Source of the DNA: Sandarakinorhabdus sp.
GTDB lineage: Bacteria > Pseudomonadota > Alphaproteobacteria > Sphingomonadales > Sphingomonadaceae
Length of the DNA stretch: 64,000 nt
Direction: 5' to 3'
Assembly: GCA_020692215.1 (NCBI GenBank)
Contig: JAIMKW010000001.1
Location: 532,442-596,441 of the forward strand
The position numbers were made by a program, and so were the translations under genes. Below, one piece after another: positions 44,333-53,671 of this stretch (the first letter of the stretch is position 1; every line of letters starts with the position of its first letter). The notes below the pieces were generated by a model. The model worked only from the letters and a program-made list of their open reading frames with translations. It made no database searches and was not told the DNA's origin.

Positions 44333-44345
44333 CCTTCGGCCGGGC

Positions 44346-45554
44346 TTGACCGACCGGAAGGATTCCGGCGCGCCCGAGACATGGGCCGCATCTGCCGGCC
44401 GACGACCGGAGTGGACACGCAATCGCCAAGGCACCGGCGGGATCGTCAACCCGCCGCTGTGGCGCGCCTCCACCATTCTTTACCCTACGATCGCCGATAT
44501 GGATGCGGCGAACGAAAAGCAGGACGAAACCCTGTTCTACGGCCGGAAGGGCACGCCCACCACCTGGGCGCTGCGCGAGGCTCTGACCGGGCTTGAGCCT
44601 GGCGCTGCTGGCACGATGCTCTTTCCGTCGGGCGTTGCAGCGCTGACGTCTGCCATCCTGTCGGTGGTGAAGCCGGGCGATCATCTGCTCATTCCCGACA
44701 GCGCCTATGATCCCACGACAGGCTTCTGCAACGGCCTGCTGAAGCGCATGGGCATCGATTCGCAGCCTTATGATCCGCTTCTGGGCGGTGATATCGCCTC
44801 GCTGTTCCGCCCCGAAACCCGGCTCCTCATCCTCGAATCGCCAGGATCGCTGACGTTCGAGGTGCAGGATGTGCCGGCGATGGCCGCCGCCGCCCGCACC
44901 GCAGGGGTCACCACCCTGCTCGACAACACCTGGGCCGCCAGCCACGTCTTCAAAGGCATCCCGGCCGGCTGCGACATGGTCATGCAGGCGCTCACCAAAT
45001 ATGTCGGTGGCCATTCCGACGTGATGATGGGCTCGGTTTCCGCCGTGCCCGGCCATTTCGAGCGGTTGCGCTCGGCCACCTGGCAGCTCGGCCACTGCGT
45101 CTCGGCCGACGATGCAGCGCTTGCGCTTCGCGGTTTTCGCACATTGCCGCTGCGCTTGGCGCGCCACGAACAGTCCGCCATGGCCGTTGCCACCTGGCTG
45201 AAGGCGCATCCGCTGGTCCACAAGGTTCTGCACCCGGCCTTTCCGGATTGCCCCGGCCACGAAATCTGGAAGCGTGACTTTTCGGGTGCATCCGGCCTTT
45301 TCGGTGTGACGCTGAAGGTGGGCAGCCGTGCCGATGCGCCCCGCTTCTTCGACCAGCTTCACCATTTCGGCATCGGCTTTTCCTGGGGCGGGTATGAAAG
45401 CCTCGCCATCCCCACCAGCCCTGAAAAACTGCGCCGGGTGACTCGCTTTGAAAGCCCCGGCCTATCGATCCGTCTGTCGATCGGCCTCGAAGACCCGGCC
45501 GACCTCATTGCCGACCTCTCGGCTGCCCTCGATCGCATGGAGACATTGGCATGA
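44346..45554 (+). CDS. metC: Cystathionine beta-lyase (PLP-dependent)
   Basis: The 402-residue protein is a Cys/Met-metabolism PLP enzyme: VNPPLWRASTILYPT, FYGRKGTPTTWALREAL, FPSGVAALTSAIL, YDPTTGFCNGLLKRMG, the cofactor Asp193 (LLDNTW) and the Schiff-base Lys218 (ALTKYVGGHSDVMMG). GRKGTPT and the WAASHVFKGI segment match proteobacterial MetC. It cleaves cystathionine to homocysteine, pyruvate and ammonia. The only usable start is TTG 44346 since no in-frame ATG or GTG precedes the conserved region. Its stop overlaps the amidase ATG (ATGA). Confidence 0.93.
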   Translation: MTDRKDSGAPETWAASAGRRPEWTRNRQGTGGIVNPPLWRASTILYPTIADMDAANEKQDETLFYGRKGTPTTWALREALTGLEPGAAGTMLFPSGVAALTSAILSVVKPGDHLLIPDSAYDPTTGFCNGLLKRMGIDSQPYDPLLGGDIASLFRPETRLLILESPGSLTFEVQDVPAMAAAARTAGVTTLLDNTWAASHVFKGIPAGCDMVMQALTKYVGGHSDVMMGSVSAVPGHFERLRSATWQLGHCVSADDAALALRGFRTLPLRLARHEQSAMAVATWLKAHPLVHKVLHPAFPDCPGHEIWKRDFSGASGLFGVTLKVGSRADAPRFFDQLHHFGIGFSWGGYESLAIPTSPEKLRRVTRFESPGLSIRLSIGLEDPADLIADLSAALDRMETLA

Positions 45555-46978
45555 CATCCGTCGCGGACCTTCTGTACACGACCGACGCCGTAGGCCTTGC
45601 TGGCCATGTCCGCTCGGGCGATGTCGCTGCTGCCGAACTGCTGGATGCAGCCCTTGCACGGACGGATGCCACCCATCCCAAGTTCAATTTCATTGCACAG
45701 GATTGCCGGGACCGCGCCCGGACACGGGCCAAAGCCGCTCTGCCGGAAGGCCCTCTTTCCGGAGTGCCGTTCCTCGTGAAGGATCTGGGCATCCACATCC
45801 GCGGCGTGCGAACGGGTGCTGGCAGCCGCTATTTCTCTCACGTCTCGCAAATCCAGTCCATCTTCGTGGACAGGGCCGACGCTGCCGGGCTGCTGACCTT
45901 CGGCAAGACCACGACACCCGAACTCGGTCTCACCGTGACAACCGAAAGCACCGCCCACGGCCTGACGCGAAACCCGTGGAACACAGAAAAGACAACGGGC
46001 GGTTCGTCCGGAGGCTCGGCTTGTGCGGTCACCGTGGGGGCTGTTCCTATGGCCCAGGCATCGGATGGCGGCGGCTCGGTTCGCGTGCCTGCAAGCTGCT
46101 GCGGATTGTTCGGCCTGAAGACCTCGCGCGGGCTGATCCCGCTGGGGCCGGGCAAGGTGGAGGATTGGAACGGCCTTTCGGGCATCGGCCCCATCAGCCG
46201 CACCGTGCGCGATGCCGCCGCCTTTCTCGATGTCTTCGCCGGCCCGGCACCCGGAAGCCGGGTGATTCCAGCCGCGCCAGCCGGTGGATATCGCGCCGCG
46301 CTTTCCCAGCGGCCTCGCCGCCTGCGTGTGGCCCTGATGCTGCATCCCTTCATCGGCGAACATGTCGACCCGGACGTTCACGCCGTTCTCCACGATACCG
46401 CGCTTCTGCTGGCGCGCCTGGGCCATCAGGTGAAGGAAGCGGCACCCCCCATCGACATGGGCGCGCTGTCCGATGCCAATGTCACCAATGTTGCCATCTG
46501 CACCACCCGGAATCTGGCAGATCATGCCGCCCTTGTCGGCCATGAAGCCACGCCCGACAGCATTGAAAGCATCACGGCGATGTGGCGGCACATCGGCCAG
46601 TCCCGCACTGCGGAAGACCTGCAGATCGCACTTGAAACCTTCCAGCTGGCAGCCGTAGCCATGGACAGCTTCTTCGCCGACTATGATATCCTGCTGAGCC
46701 CGACGCTCGCCAAACCCCCCATCGATCTTGGCATCCTTTCGCTGGCGACGGACGATCCGGCCACCTTCGGCCGGGAGTTTCAGGATTTCTGCCCCTTTGC
46801 CAGCCTTTCCAACATAACCGGCACCCCCGCCATGACCCTGCCGCTGGGCATGGCCCACAACCACCTTCCCATCGGCGTCATGGCGCAGGGTCCCTTCGCC
46901 AGTGAGGCTTTGTTGTTGCAGCTGGCAGCAGAGCTGGAAGCCGAAGCCCCCTGGGCCCAGCGCCGACCGCTGATCTAG
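45551..46978 (+). CDS. Amidase signature family hydrolase
   Basis: The 475-residue protein carries the Ser-cisSer-Lys triad: Lys77 (VPFLVKDLG), Ser152 (GGSSGGSACAV) and Ser176 (DGGGSVRVPA), with the spacing of 75 and 99 residues seen in FAAH-like amidases. The glycine-rich signature runs to LKTSRGLIP. No signal peptide. It hydrolyses an amide bond of unknown substrate. GatA is unlikely as no gatB or gatC is near. It overlaps metC by four bases and its stop overlaps that of scpA on the other strand by three. Confidence 0.92.
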   Translation: MTSVADLLYTTDAVGLAGHVRSGDVAAAELLDAALARTDATHPKFNFIAQDCRDRARTRAKAALPEGPLSGVPFLVKDLGIHIRGVRTGAGSRYFSHVSQIQSIFVDRADAAGLLTFGKTTTPELGLTVTTESTAHGLTRNPWNTEKTTGGSSGGSACAVTVGAVPMAQASDGGGSVRVPASCCGLFGLKTSRGLIPLGPGKVEDWNGLSGIGPISRTVRDAAAFLDVFAGPAPGSRVIPAAPAGGYRAALSQRPRRLRVALMLHPFIGEHVDPDVHAVLHDTALLLARLGHQVKEAAPPIDMGALSDANVTNVAICTTRNLADHAALVGHEATPDSIESITAMWRHIGQSRTAEDLQIALETFQLAAVAMDSFFADYDILLSPTLAKPPIDLGILSLATDDPATFGREFQDFCPFASLSNITGTPAMTLPLGMAHNHLPIGVMAQGPFASEALLLQLAAELEAEAPWAQRRPLI

Positions 46979-47760
46979 CGGCCCTTCACCCGCAGCATCA
47001 GCGGCCCGAAAGCTGCGCTCTGGGTAAGCTCGGCCTGGCCGGTTCGGGTAAGTTCGAGCGCGGCGACGAACGATGAGGCCAGTGTTGAGCGGGCAAGATC
47101 CGGGTCTGTGCCCTCGGGGAGGAAGCGTTTGAGATCGGTCCAGTCCAGCGCCTTGCCGATCAGGGTGGAAAGCCGTTGCAGCGCCTCTTCCAGCGTGCAG
47201 ATGGCGCCCCGGTTGTGCGGCGTCCAGGGCGTTGCGCGCGCGCGGCTGTGGATGGCGCCATAGGCACTCAGCAGATCGTAAAGAGTGGAATCGATCTGCG
47301 AATTGCGGACAGTGCGCAGGCCCTCGGGTGCGCCGCGGGTGAAGATTTCCCGGCCAAGCATGTCGCGGTGCATCAGCTTTTCGGCGGCTTCGCGCATGGC
47401 CTCCAGGCGCTGCAGCCGCCAGCGCAACCGCTCGGCCAGATCGTTCGGGTCTGGATCGGGCGCTTCTTCGCGCGGGAGCAACAGCGCGGATTTCAGATAG
47501 GCCAGCCAGGCCGCCATCACGAGATAATCGGCCGCGATTTCCAGCCGCAGCGCGCGGGCCTGTGCGATGAAGGTGAGATATTGTTCGACCAGCGGCAGGA
47601 TCGGGATGGCGGCCAGGTCGATCTTCTGGTGCCGCGCCAAAGAGAGCAGCAGATCGAGCGGGCCTTCCCAGCTTTCGAAGCTGACGATCAGTGTTTCGGG
47701 CGGCAGGGTCTCTGGCGGCTCGGCCGCGCGGGGTTGGTCTTGGGTGGAGCTGGTCGTCAC
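46975..47760 (-). CDS. scpA: Segregation and condensation protein A
   Basis: The 261-residue protein shows the ScpA kleisin pattern: FESWEGPLDLLLSLARHQKIDLAAIPI near the N-terminus, YLVMAAWLAYLKSALLLP, a middle helical region, and the C-terminal winged helix with STLASSFVAALELTRTGQAELTQ. It bridges SMC heads with ScpB in chromosome segregation. GTG 47760 overlaps the nagZ stop (GTGA) and is chosen over an in-frame extension inside nagZ. scpB does not follow; the amidase gene meets it head to head instead. Confidence 0.95.
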   Translation of the reverse strand: MTTSSTQDQPRAAEPPETLPPETLIVSFESWEGPLDLLLSLARHQKIDLAAIPILPLVEQYLTFIAQARALRLEIAADYLVMAAWLAYLKSALLLPREEAPDPDPNDLAERLRWRLQRLEAMREAAEKLMHRDMLGREIFTRGAPEGLRTVRNSQIDSTLYDLLSAYGAIHSRARATPWTPHNRGAICTLEEALQRLSTLIGKALDWTDLKRFLPEGTDPDLARSTLASSFVAALELTRTGQAELTQSAAFGPLMLRVKGR

Positions 47761-48773
47761 GCGGCTGCCAGCAGGGCGTCGCGCCGGGCGGCGAGCGAAT
47801 CGGTTTCGCCGGTAGGTTCGGCGGCCCATGCCATGGCCCGAAGCAGCCGCGCATGCGCCATTTCACCGATGGCGCTCAGCGCCCCTGAAATCTCTTCCAT
47901 CTCGGCGAAATCCCCCGAGCAGTGGAGCGCGATATCGCATCCCGCCTCCAGCACGCCCGTTGCGCGGCCGGCCATGCTGTTGCCGCAGGGCTGCAGCCCA
48001 AGCGCGTGCATGCCCAGATCGTCCGACATCAAAAGATTGTCGAACCCGATGGAGCCCCGGATGATGTCGCTGATGATGGTGGGGGAAAGCGAAGCACAGA
48101 GCTCATCGTCCCAGGCGGTATAGAGAATATGCGCTGTCATCGCCATCGGCGCATCGGCCAGGCGGCGGAAGGGGATGAGGTCGGCCTCGAGCTCTTCGGC
48201 GGATGCTGTCACTGTCGGCAGCGCCAGGTGCGAGTCCAGCGTGCCGCGCCCATGGCCGGGGATATGCTTTACCACGCCCACGACGCCACCGGCCTTCAGG
48301 CCATCGAGCGTGGCGCGGCCGAGCGACGCGACCATGTGCGGATCGGTGCCATAGCTGCGGTCGCCGATCACTTCGTGCATGCCTTCGGCCTTCACGTCCA
48401 GAAGCGGCAGGCAGTCGACAGTGATGCCGAGGCCGGTGAGCATTGTGGCGAGCGCCTGGGCGTTGGCGCGGGCGGCCGCCATCGCGGTCAGCGGTGCCTT
48501 GTTCCAGGCAGCTCCAAACAGCGCCGGAGGCGGAAATTCCGGCCAGTGCGGCGGACGCAGCCGGGCGACACGGCCGCCTTCCTGATCGATCAGGATGGGC
48601 AGGCGGGCATTGCCCGAAAGCGCGCGAAGCGAATCGGTAAGGGCCCGCACCTGGTCGGGCGTTTCCACGTTGCGCTTGAAAAGAATGTAGCCCGCAGGAT
48701 CGGCTGCGGCGAACAGGCCGCGTTCGGCGTCGGTCAGGGTGGTGCCGGCAAGGCCGAAGAAGGCAGGAATCAT
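47757..48773 (-). CDS. nagZ: Beta-N-acetylhexosaminidase NagZ (glycoside hydrolase family 3)
   Basis: The 338-residue protein has the NagZ pattern: AGYILFKRNVETPDQVRALTDSLRAL, LPILIDQEGGRVARL, VIGDRSYGTDPHMVA, the catalytic-loop motif KHIPGHGRGTLDSHL with His and downstream Asp/His, and the nucleophile region LLMSDDLGMHAL. It removes N-acetylglucosamine from muropeptides in the cytoplasm during wall recycling. GGAGACGGC precedes ATG 48773; the frame extends far upstream through the MAPEG gene but that part is not NagZ-like. Translationally coupled to scpA. Confidence 0.95.
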   Translation of the reverse strand: MIPAFFGLAGTTLTDAERGLFAAADPAGYILFKRNVETPDQVRALTDSLRALSGNARLPILIDQEGGRVARLRPPHWPEFPPPALFGAAWNKAPLTAMAAARANAQALATMLTGLGITVDCLPLLDVKAEGMHEVIGDRSYGTDPHMVASLGRATLDGLKAGGVVGVVKHIPGHGRGTLDSHLALPTVTASAEELEADLIPFRRLADAPMAMTAHILYTAWDDELCASLSPTIISDIIRGSIGFDNLLMSDDLGMHALGLQPCGNSMAGRATGVLEAGCDIALHCSGDFAEMEEISGALSAIGEMAHARLLRAMAWAAEPTGETDSLAARRDALLAAA

Positions 48774-48838
48774 GCCGTCTCCATGCCCATGTGGCGGCAG
48801 CGGTGCAAGCCTGCCGCCAAGGCTGCTCGGCTTCGACG

Positions 48839-49222
48839 TTAAAGCGCGAGAGCGTGTGCCAGCAGCAGCAGCGCCATGGCCACGATGCTGGTCCAGGTCA
48901 GCACCATGCCCAGCGTCCGGGCCATGTTGGGCTCCGGCGTGCGCAGGCCGAGCGGGTGCAGCAGCCGGCCAACGACCAGCATGGCGGCCAGCGCGACGAC
49001 ATGCCAGGCCCTTCCATGCGCCTGCTCTGTCAGGAACAGCAGTATCAGGCCAATGGGCGCCCATTCGGCGCAATTCCCGTGAGCCCGGATACGCGCCAGC
49101 AGCACGCCATCGCCTCCGTCGCCCAGCGAGACCTTGTCTTTCAGCCTGATGAGAACCACTCTGGCACCCAGAATTACCAGCAGCAGCCCCAGCAGCCCGG
49201 CGGAAATCATCGTGACCTGCAT
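48839..49222 (-). CDS. MAPEG-family membrane protein
   Basis: The 127-residue protein has four membrane segments at about residues 4-25, 55-70, 76-95 and 103-125. It has the MAPEG features LGDGGDGVLLARIRAHGNCAEWAPIGLILLFLTE and RLLHPLGLRTPEPNMARTLGMVLTW. Bacterial members are glutathione-transferase-like membrane enzymes of unclear substrate. GAGGAATATCCACC before ATG 49222 selects the start. It lies just upstream of nagZ and divergent from rpmF. Confidence 0.92.
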   Translation of the reverse strand: MQVTMISAGLLGLLLVILGARVVLIRLKDKVSLGDGGDGVLLARIRAHGNCAEWAPIGLILLFLTEQAHGRAWHVVALAAMLVVGRLLHPLGLRTPEPNMARTLGMVLTWTSIVAMALLLLAHALAL

Positions 49223-49357
49223 GGTGGATATTCCTCTCGCTCTTGCGTTTTGGCGGTTTTCCAGTAAGACCGCGCGCTCGATTCCCGAACTCTGCACGGT
49301 GTATCGGGCGCGCCTCGGCGCGCTCCCTCGCCCAGACCATAAAGAAGAAGGTGCCTC

Positions 49358-49537
49358 ATGGCCGTCCCAAAGCGCAAGACCTCGCCCTCGAAGCGGAACA
49401 TGCGGCGCAGCCATCACGGGCTGACAGCCGTGAACCCACAGGAATGCCCGAACTGCGGCGAGCTGAAGCTTCCGCACCACATCTGCCCTTCGTGTGGTTT
49501 TTATGACGGCCGTGAAGTGATTGCATCGGCAGATTGA
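49358..49537 (+). CDS. rpmF: 50S ribosomal protein bL32
   Basis: This 59-codon gene encodes [20 protein letters not shown], then a zinc ribbon with [18 protein letters not shown] (C-x2-C ... C-x2-C, Zn-containing form). AAGAAGG lies eight bases before ATG. bL32 is part of the large subunit near the peptidyl-transferase centre. Its position 88 bases before plsX reproduces the common rpmF-plsX-fabH arrangement. Confidence 0.97.
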   Translation: MAVPKRKTSPSKRNMRRSHHGLTAVNPQECPNCGELKLPHHICPSCGFYDGREVIASAD

Positions 49538-49625
49538 TACCCCGCCTGCTGCGGCCGATGCTGCAGCTTGGCATGCATTTTCAGCCACGCTTGTGGCTGC
49601 ACGCCGTGGGGGTTAGGCAGACCGG

Positions 49626-50720
49626 GTGAACTTCAAGGGTGACAAGTTGAAGCCATTGATCGCGCTCGACGCGATGGGCGGAGACGTGGGCCCGGCTGTC
49701 GTCGTTGCAGGCGCCGAACTCGCGCGGGAACGCTATCCGAACCTGCGGTTCCGAATCTTCGGCCAGGAAGAGGCTATCCGCGCCGCGCTTGCTACGGCCC
49801 CCCGAATGGCCGCCGAGGCAGAGATCGTCCATGTCGATGGTGTGGTGCTGGGGACAGACAAGCCCAGCCAGGCGATCCGCCGCGCGAAGTCAACATCGAT
49901 GGGCCTCGCGATCGACGCCGTGAAGAAGGGCGATGCTGCGGCCGCCGTATCCGCGGGCAACACCGGTGCCATGATGGCGATGGCGAAGCTCGCCCTGCGC
50001 ACGATGGAGGGGATCGACCGTCCGGCGCTGGTCGCCCTGATGCCGACACTCAAGAGTGATTCGGTCGTGCTTGATCTGGGCGCCAACACCGATTGCGACA
50101 GTGAGAACCTGGTGCAGTTCGCCGTGATGGGCGCTGCCTTTGCGCGCACAGTCCTGGGGCTGGAACGCCCCAAGGTTGCCTTCCTCAACATCGGGGAGGA
50201 GGATATGAAGGGAACCGAGGCCATCAGGGACGCAGCCCAGTTGCTGCGGACGGCCGCTGTTGACCTTCCGCTGGAGTTCCTCGGCAATGTGGAGGGCAGC
50301 GGAATCGCTCAGGGCAACACCGATGTCATCGTTACCGACGGCTTTTCCGGCAATATCGCGCTGAAGACGGCAGAGGGCACGGCAAAGCTGGTGACCGGGC
50401 TTCTGGGTAGTGCCTATCGTGCATCCTGGATGACCAAACTTGGCTATTTCTTCTCGCGCTCGGCGCTGCGCGCCTTGAGAGACCAGCTGGATCCGAACAA
50501 CCATAACGGCGCAGTGTTTCTGGGGCTGAACGGTGTTGTGGTGAAAAGCCACGGCGGCGCAAACATCAAGGGCTTCGCCAATGCAATCGGCGTAGCGCAT
50601 GATCTGGTGACCCAGGATATCCATGCCCGCATCCATGCCGACATGGCGAATTTCACGGCCCATCGGGCCAGGCCGGCACCGTTGGGCAGCCCCCCAGACC
50701 CTGCTGCAAACGCGGCCTGA
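49626..50720 (+). CDS. plsX: Phosphate acyltransferase PlsX
   Basis: The 364-residue protein begins [13 protein letters not shown], the hallmark of PlsX, followed by [57 protein letters not shown] and [34 protein letters not shown]. It makes acyl-phosphate from acyl-ACP for phospholipid synthesis at the membrane. The start is GTG 49626 or TTG 49647; the latter has AAGGG seven bases upstream. fabH follows seven bases after its stop. Confidence 0.96.
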   Translation: MNFKGDKLKPLIALDAMGGDVGPAVVVAGAELARERYPNLRFRIFGQEEAIRAALATAPRMAAEAEIVHVDGVVLGTDKPSQAIRRAKSTSMGLAIDAVKKGDAAAAVSAGNTGAMMAMAKLALRTMEGIDRPALVALMPTLKSDSVVLDLGANTDCDSENLVQFAVMGAAFARTVLGLERPKVAFLNIGEEDMKGTEAIRDAAQLLRTAAVDLPLEFLGNVEGSGIAQGNTDVIVTDGFSGNIALKTAEGTAKLVTGLLGSAYRASWMTKLGYFFSRSALRALRDQLDPNNHNGAVFLGLNGVVVKSHGGANIKGFANAIGVAHDLVTQDIHARIHADMANFTAHRARPAPLGSPPDPAANAA

Positions 50721-50727
50721 GACAGAC

Positions 50728-51687
50728 ATGGCCCTCCGTTCAGTCATCCTGGGAACAGGCAGCGCACTGCCGCCGACCGTCGTCACCAACGCCGAGCTGG
50801 AACAGCGGCTCGACACATCGAGCACCTGGATCGTTGAACGCACCGGCATACGCGAACGCCGGATCGCCGGGCCCGGCGTCAAGACATCCGATCTTGCCGT
50901 CGAAGCAGCCATGGGCGCTCTGTCCGCCGCCGGACTGACCGGCGCCGATATCGATCTCGTGATCGTGGCAACAGCGACGCCCGACGAAACCTTTCCGGCA
51001 ACGGCCACCCGGGTTCAGGCGCAGCTGGGCATCACCCGCGGCGCTGCTTTTGATCTTGCGGCTGTCTGCTCGGGCTTCATCTATGCGCTCACCGTGGCCG
51101 ACAGCCTGCTGAAGGCAGGGCAGTTCCAGCGTGCGCTGGTGATCGGGGCCGAACTGTTCAGCCATCTGGTGGATTGGGAGGACAGGACAACCGCTGTGCT
51201 GTTCGGCGATGGCGCGGGTGCGGTGGTGATAGAGGGCCGGGAAGGCGATCGGGGGCTCCTTTCAGCCAGGCTGCATGCCGATGGCCGGCACGGAGACCTG
51301 CTGTTCGTGGATGGCGGGCCGGGGAGCACGGGCACTGTCGGCAAGCTTCGCATGAAGGGCCGCGAGGTGTTTCGTCACGCTGTCCAGAACCTTGCGAGCG
51401 TGACCGAGGAAGTGCTGGACGACGCTGGATACAGCGCCGCCGATCTCGATTGGGTGATCCCGCATCAGGCCAACGCCCGGATTCTTGAGGCTACTGCAAA
51501 GAAGCTCGGGCTGCCGATGGACCGGGTTGTGGTCACAGTCGATTCGCAGGCCAACACATCGGCAGCCTCCGTTCCCCTGGCGCTGGATACCGCAGTGCGC
51601 GACGGCCGGGTGAAACCCGGAGACCTGTGCCTGCTCGAGGCGATGGGTGGCGGCTTTACATGGGGTGCAGTGCTGTTGCGCTTTTGA
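50728..51687 (+). CDS. fabH: Beta-ketoacyl-ACP synthase III
   Basis: The 319-residue thiolase-fold protein has the FabH triad Cys114 ([11 protein letters not shown]), His246 ([10 protein letters not shown]) and Asn276 ([16 protein letters not shown]) plus the terminal [16 protein letters not shown]. It condenses acetyl-CoA with malonyl-ACP to start fatty-acid synthesis. The extended in-frame start inside plsX is rejected because [12 protein letters not shown] is the family N-terminus. Part of the rpmF-plsX-fabH operon. Confidence 0.97.
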   Translation: MALRSVILGTGSALPPTVVTNAELEQRLDTSSTWIVERTGIRERRIAGPGVKTSDLAVEAAMGALSAAGLTGADIDLVIVATATPDETFPATATRVQAQLGITRGAAFDLAAVCSGFIYALTVADSLLKAGQFQRALVIGAELFSHLVDWEDRTTAVLFGDGAGAVVIEGREGDRGLLSARLHADGRHGDLLFVDGGPGSTGTVGKLRMKGREVFRHAVQNLASVTEEVLDDAGYSAADLDWVIPHQANARILEATAKKLGLPMDRVVVTVDSQANTSAASVPLALDTAVRDGRVKPGDLCLLEAMGGGFTWGAVLLRF

Positions 51688-52007
51688 AGGCGGAACCCGG
51701 CGCGGTTCCGGGAATCGATCGCCGGGGCTTGGACTCCTGCGCCTGCGCATATTAGCCTGACATCGGTCGGTTTCAGTTTCATTGCACCCGGTCGAGTCGC
51801 ACAGCGGTTGCGGCTGGTCTGCTTGTTGTGCGGTTGCAGGCCCTGTGCGTGCGCCGTTCGGGAACAATGGAGGGTGCTGTGTTAAGGTTACCGGCACGAA
51901 AGGTTTACAGCGCTGGAAAGCTGTTGCTGATTAATCCTTTGGCCCGATTTTAAGGGCTTTCGCCAACCCACGCTTTTGATTAGAATAAAGAAAGAAGGAA
52001 GGGGCAG
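51688..52007 (+). other. 320-bp leader region between fabH and ihfA
   Basis: No gene seen. A 7-bp hairpin (CGGAACC-CGGCGC-GGTTCCG, 51691-51710) stands right after the fabH stop without a U-run. The 3' half is AT-rich (CTGATTAATCC, GATTTTAAGGG, TTGATTAGAATAAAG) and probably holds the ihfA promoter; AAGGAAGGGG is the ihfA ribosome site. Confidence 0.55.
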
Positions 52008-52325
52008 ATGGCTGATTCGCAGGTGCCGGCGGGCAAAGCAGTTCCGACCCTTACGAGGGCCGATCTTGCAGACGAGCTTCATCGCTCGATCGGCTTGTCA
52101 CGCGCTGAGTCGGCGGATCTTGTCGAACAGGTTCTCGACACGATTGCCGAGGCGCTGCTTTCGGGCGGGAACGTCAAACTGTCTTCATTTGGAAGTTTCA
52201 TGCTGCGCCGGAAGGGTCTGCGCGTCGGCCGCAATCCGAAAACCGGCGTGGAAGTCCCAATTCAGCCCCGCACAGTGCTGACCTTTCGGCCTAGCCAGTT
52301 GTTGCGTCAGAAGATCAACGACTGA
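52008..52325 (+). CDS. ihfA: Integration host factor subunit alpha
   Basis: The 105-residue HU/IHF-type protein contains [63 protein letters not shown] and [12 protein letters not shown]. The first residues to about 14 are a short flexible addition. The arm sequence and the following merR gene identify it as IHF alpha rather than HU. It bends DNA as a heterodimer with IHF beta. Its stop overlaps the MerR gene start (TGATG). Confidence 0.95.
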   Translation: MADSQVPAGKAVPTLTRADLADELHRSIGLSRAESADLVEQVLDTIAEALLSGGNVKLSSFGSFMLRRKGLRVGRNPKTGVEVPIQPRTVLTFRPSQLLRQKIND

Positions 52326-52933
52326 TGGCTGAAGCAGGTCGCGGCACACCCCCAAAGGATCCGGCAGCCTTCCGCACCATCCGTGAGGTGTCGGAACTGC
52401 TGGACGTGCCGCAACATGTTCTGCGCTTCTGGGAAACGCGCTTTCCCGAATTGAAGCCGCTGCAGCGTGGCGGAAACCGCCGCTATTATCGCCCCGCAGA
52501 TGTCGCCTTTGCGACAGCGCTCCACAAATTGCTTCATCAGGATGGATACACCGTAAAGGGCGTTCGCAAGCTGATCAGCGATCATGGTGCTGGCAATCTT
52601 GTGGGCATTGCAAGCGGGCAGCCCGTTGCCCCGCGCGGTGGCAGGGCCGGCAAGGCTGTTGTCCAGCCGACCCCGGTGATCGCTGCTGCAGCCGCCGCAT
52701 CCCAGCCGCAAATCGACGCATCGGGTGATTCGGGATTGGCCGGAACACCAGTTGATGACGAGCCCATTTTCGAGATCGATGTCGATCCGGAGCCGCCGAT
52801 CGAACGGTCCGTTGCCGGCAAGCCGGGTTTCCGGAAGGCGGACGGTTCGGCAGCGCGTGCTCCTGCTGTCGGTATCCCCGTTGCCGAGCTTGTCAGGATC
52901 CGTGACGGTCTGGCTGCAGCGCTCGCTGGCTGA
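52325..52933 (+). CDS. MerR-family transcriptional regulator
   Basis: The 202-residue protein has one MerR winged helix: [70 protein letters not shown] disordered Ala/Pro/Gly-rich region and a short C-terminal helix ([15 protein letters not shown]) follow. No conserved metal cysteines are present. This MerR protein after ihfA is a fixed neighbour in many alphaproteobacteria, with unknown target genes. Translationally coupled to ihfA. Confidence 0.94.
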   Translation: MAEAGRGTPPKDPAAFRTIREVSELLDVPQHVLRFWETRFPELKPLQRGGNRRYYRPADVAFATALHKLLHQDGYTVKGVRKLISDHGAGNLVGIASGQPVAPRGGRAGKAVVQPTPVIAAAAAASQPQIDASGDSGLAGTPVDDEPIFEIDVDPEPPIERSVAGKPGFRKADGSAARAPAVGIPVAELVRIRDGLAAALAG

Positions 52934-52939
52934 TCCTCC

Positions 52940-53671
52940 GTGAAGGCAATTGCGGTCTTTTCGATCAAGGGCGGCGTGGGCAAATCTGCCACTGCCGTAA
53001 ACCTGGCGCATGCCGCAGCCACTGCCGGCGGGCGCCGCACCCTGCTGTGGGATCTCGATTCCCAGGGCGCAGCCACCTACCTTCTGAAACTGGCGCCCCG
53101 CTCTGGCCGCAAGGCGCGCTCGGCCATGGCCGGTGAAACCGATCTCGCCGATCTGGTGCTGGCGAGTGAATATCCCAACCTCGATGTTCTCCCGGCAGAC
53201 AGAAGCCTTCGTCGGCTGGAGGGGGATCTTGCCCAGTCCGACAAGCTGAAGCTGCTGAAGAAACATCTGAAGGCGCTGGCGCAGGATTATGATCGGGTCA
53301 TCATCGATTGTCCTCCGGGCCTTTCGGAACTGGCCGACCGGCTGTTCCGGGCTGTCGACTTGATTGTCCTTCCCATCATTCCATCCCCCCTCTCGGAGCG
53401 CGCAGCGGAACAGTTGCGCGCCGAACTGCAGAAAACGCATGCCGGACGCCCGCCCGTACTGCCCCTGTGGAGCATGGCCGACCGGCGGAAGAAGCTGCAC
53501 CGGGAAACCATGGAACGCCATCCGGCCTGGCCGGTCATCCCCTATTCCGCAGCCATCGAAGCCATGGCGGTTCACCAGAAGCCCGTGGCCGATCTGCAAT
53601 CGGGCGGCGTTCCCGCCCGGGCCTTCGCCGGCCTGTGGGCGGCAGTCGAAATGGCGCTGATCCGCGGCTGA
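52940..53671 (+). CDS. Orphan ParA/MinD-type ATPase
   Basis: The 243-residue protein has the deviant Walker A KGGVGKSATAVN (about residues 9-20), LLWDLDSQGAATY, Walker B-like RVIIDCPPGLSEL and a C-terminal helical end. No ParB gene or parS-like site is near, so it is probably not the chromosomal ParA. Such orphans position or load other cargo. Start is GTG 52940, six bases after the merR stop, so it may be the last gene of the ihfA-merR unit. It ends next to the stop of the convergent histidine kinase gene. Confidence 0.9.
   Translation: MKAIAVFSIKGGVGKSATAVNLAHAAATAGGRRTLLWDLDSQGAATYLLKLAPRSGRKARSAMAGETDLADLVLASEYPNLDVLPADRSLRRLEGDLAQSDKLKLLKKHLKALAQDYDRVIIDCPPGLSELADRLFRAVDLIVLPIIPSPLSERAAEQLRAELQKTHAGRPPVLPLWSMADRRKKLHRETMERHPAWPVIPYSAAIEAMAVHQKPVADLQSGGVPARAFAGLWAAVEMALIRG

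Noticed and set aside
45359..47866. 835-residue minus-strand frame spanning the amidase gene
   Set aside because: Antisense to metC/amidase with intact catalytic motifs and out of frame with scpA.
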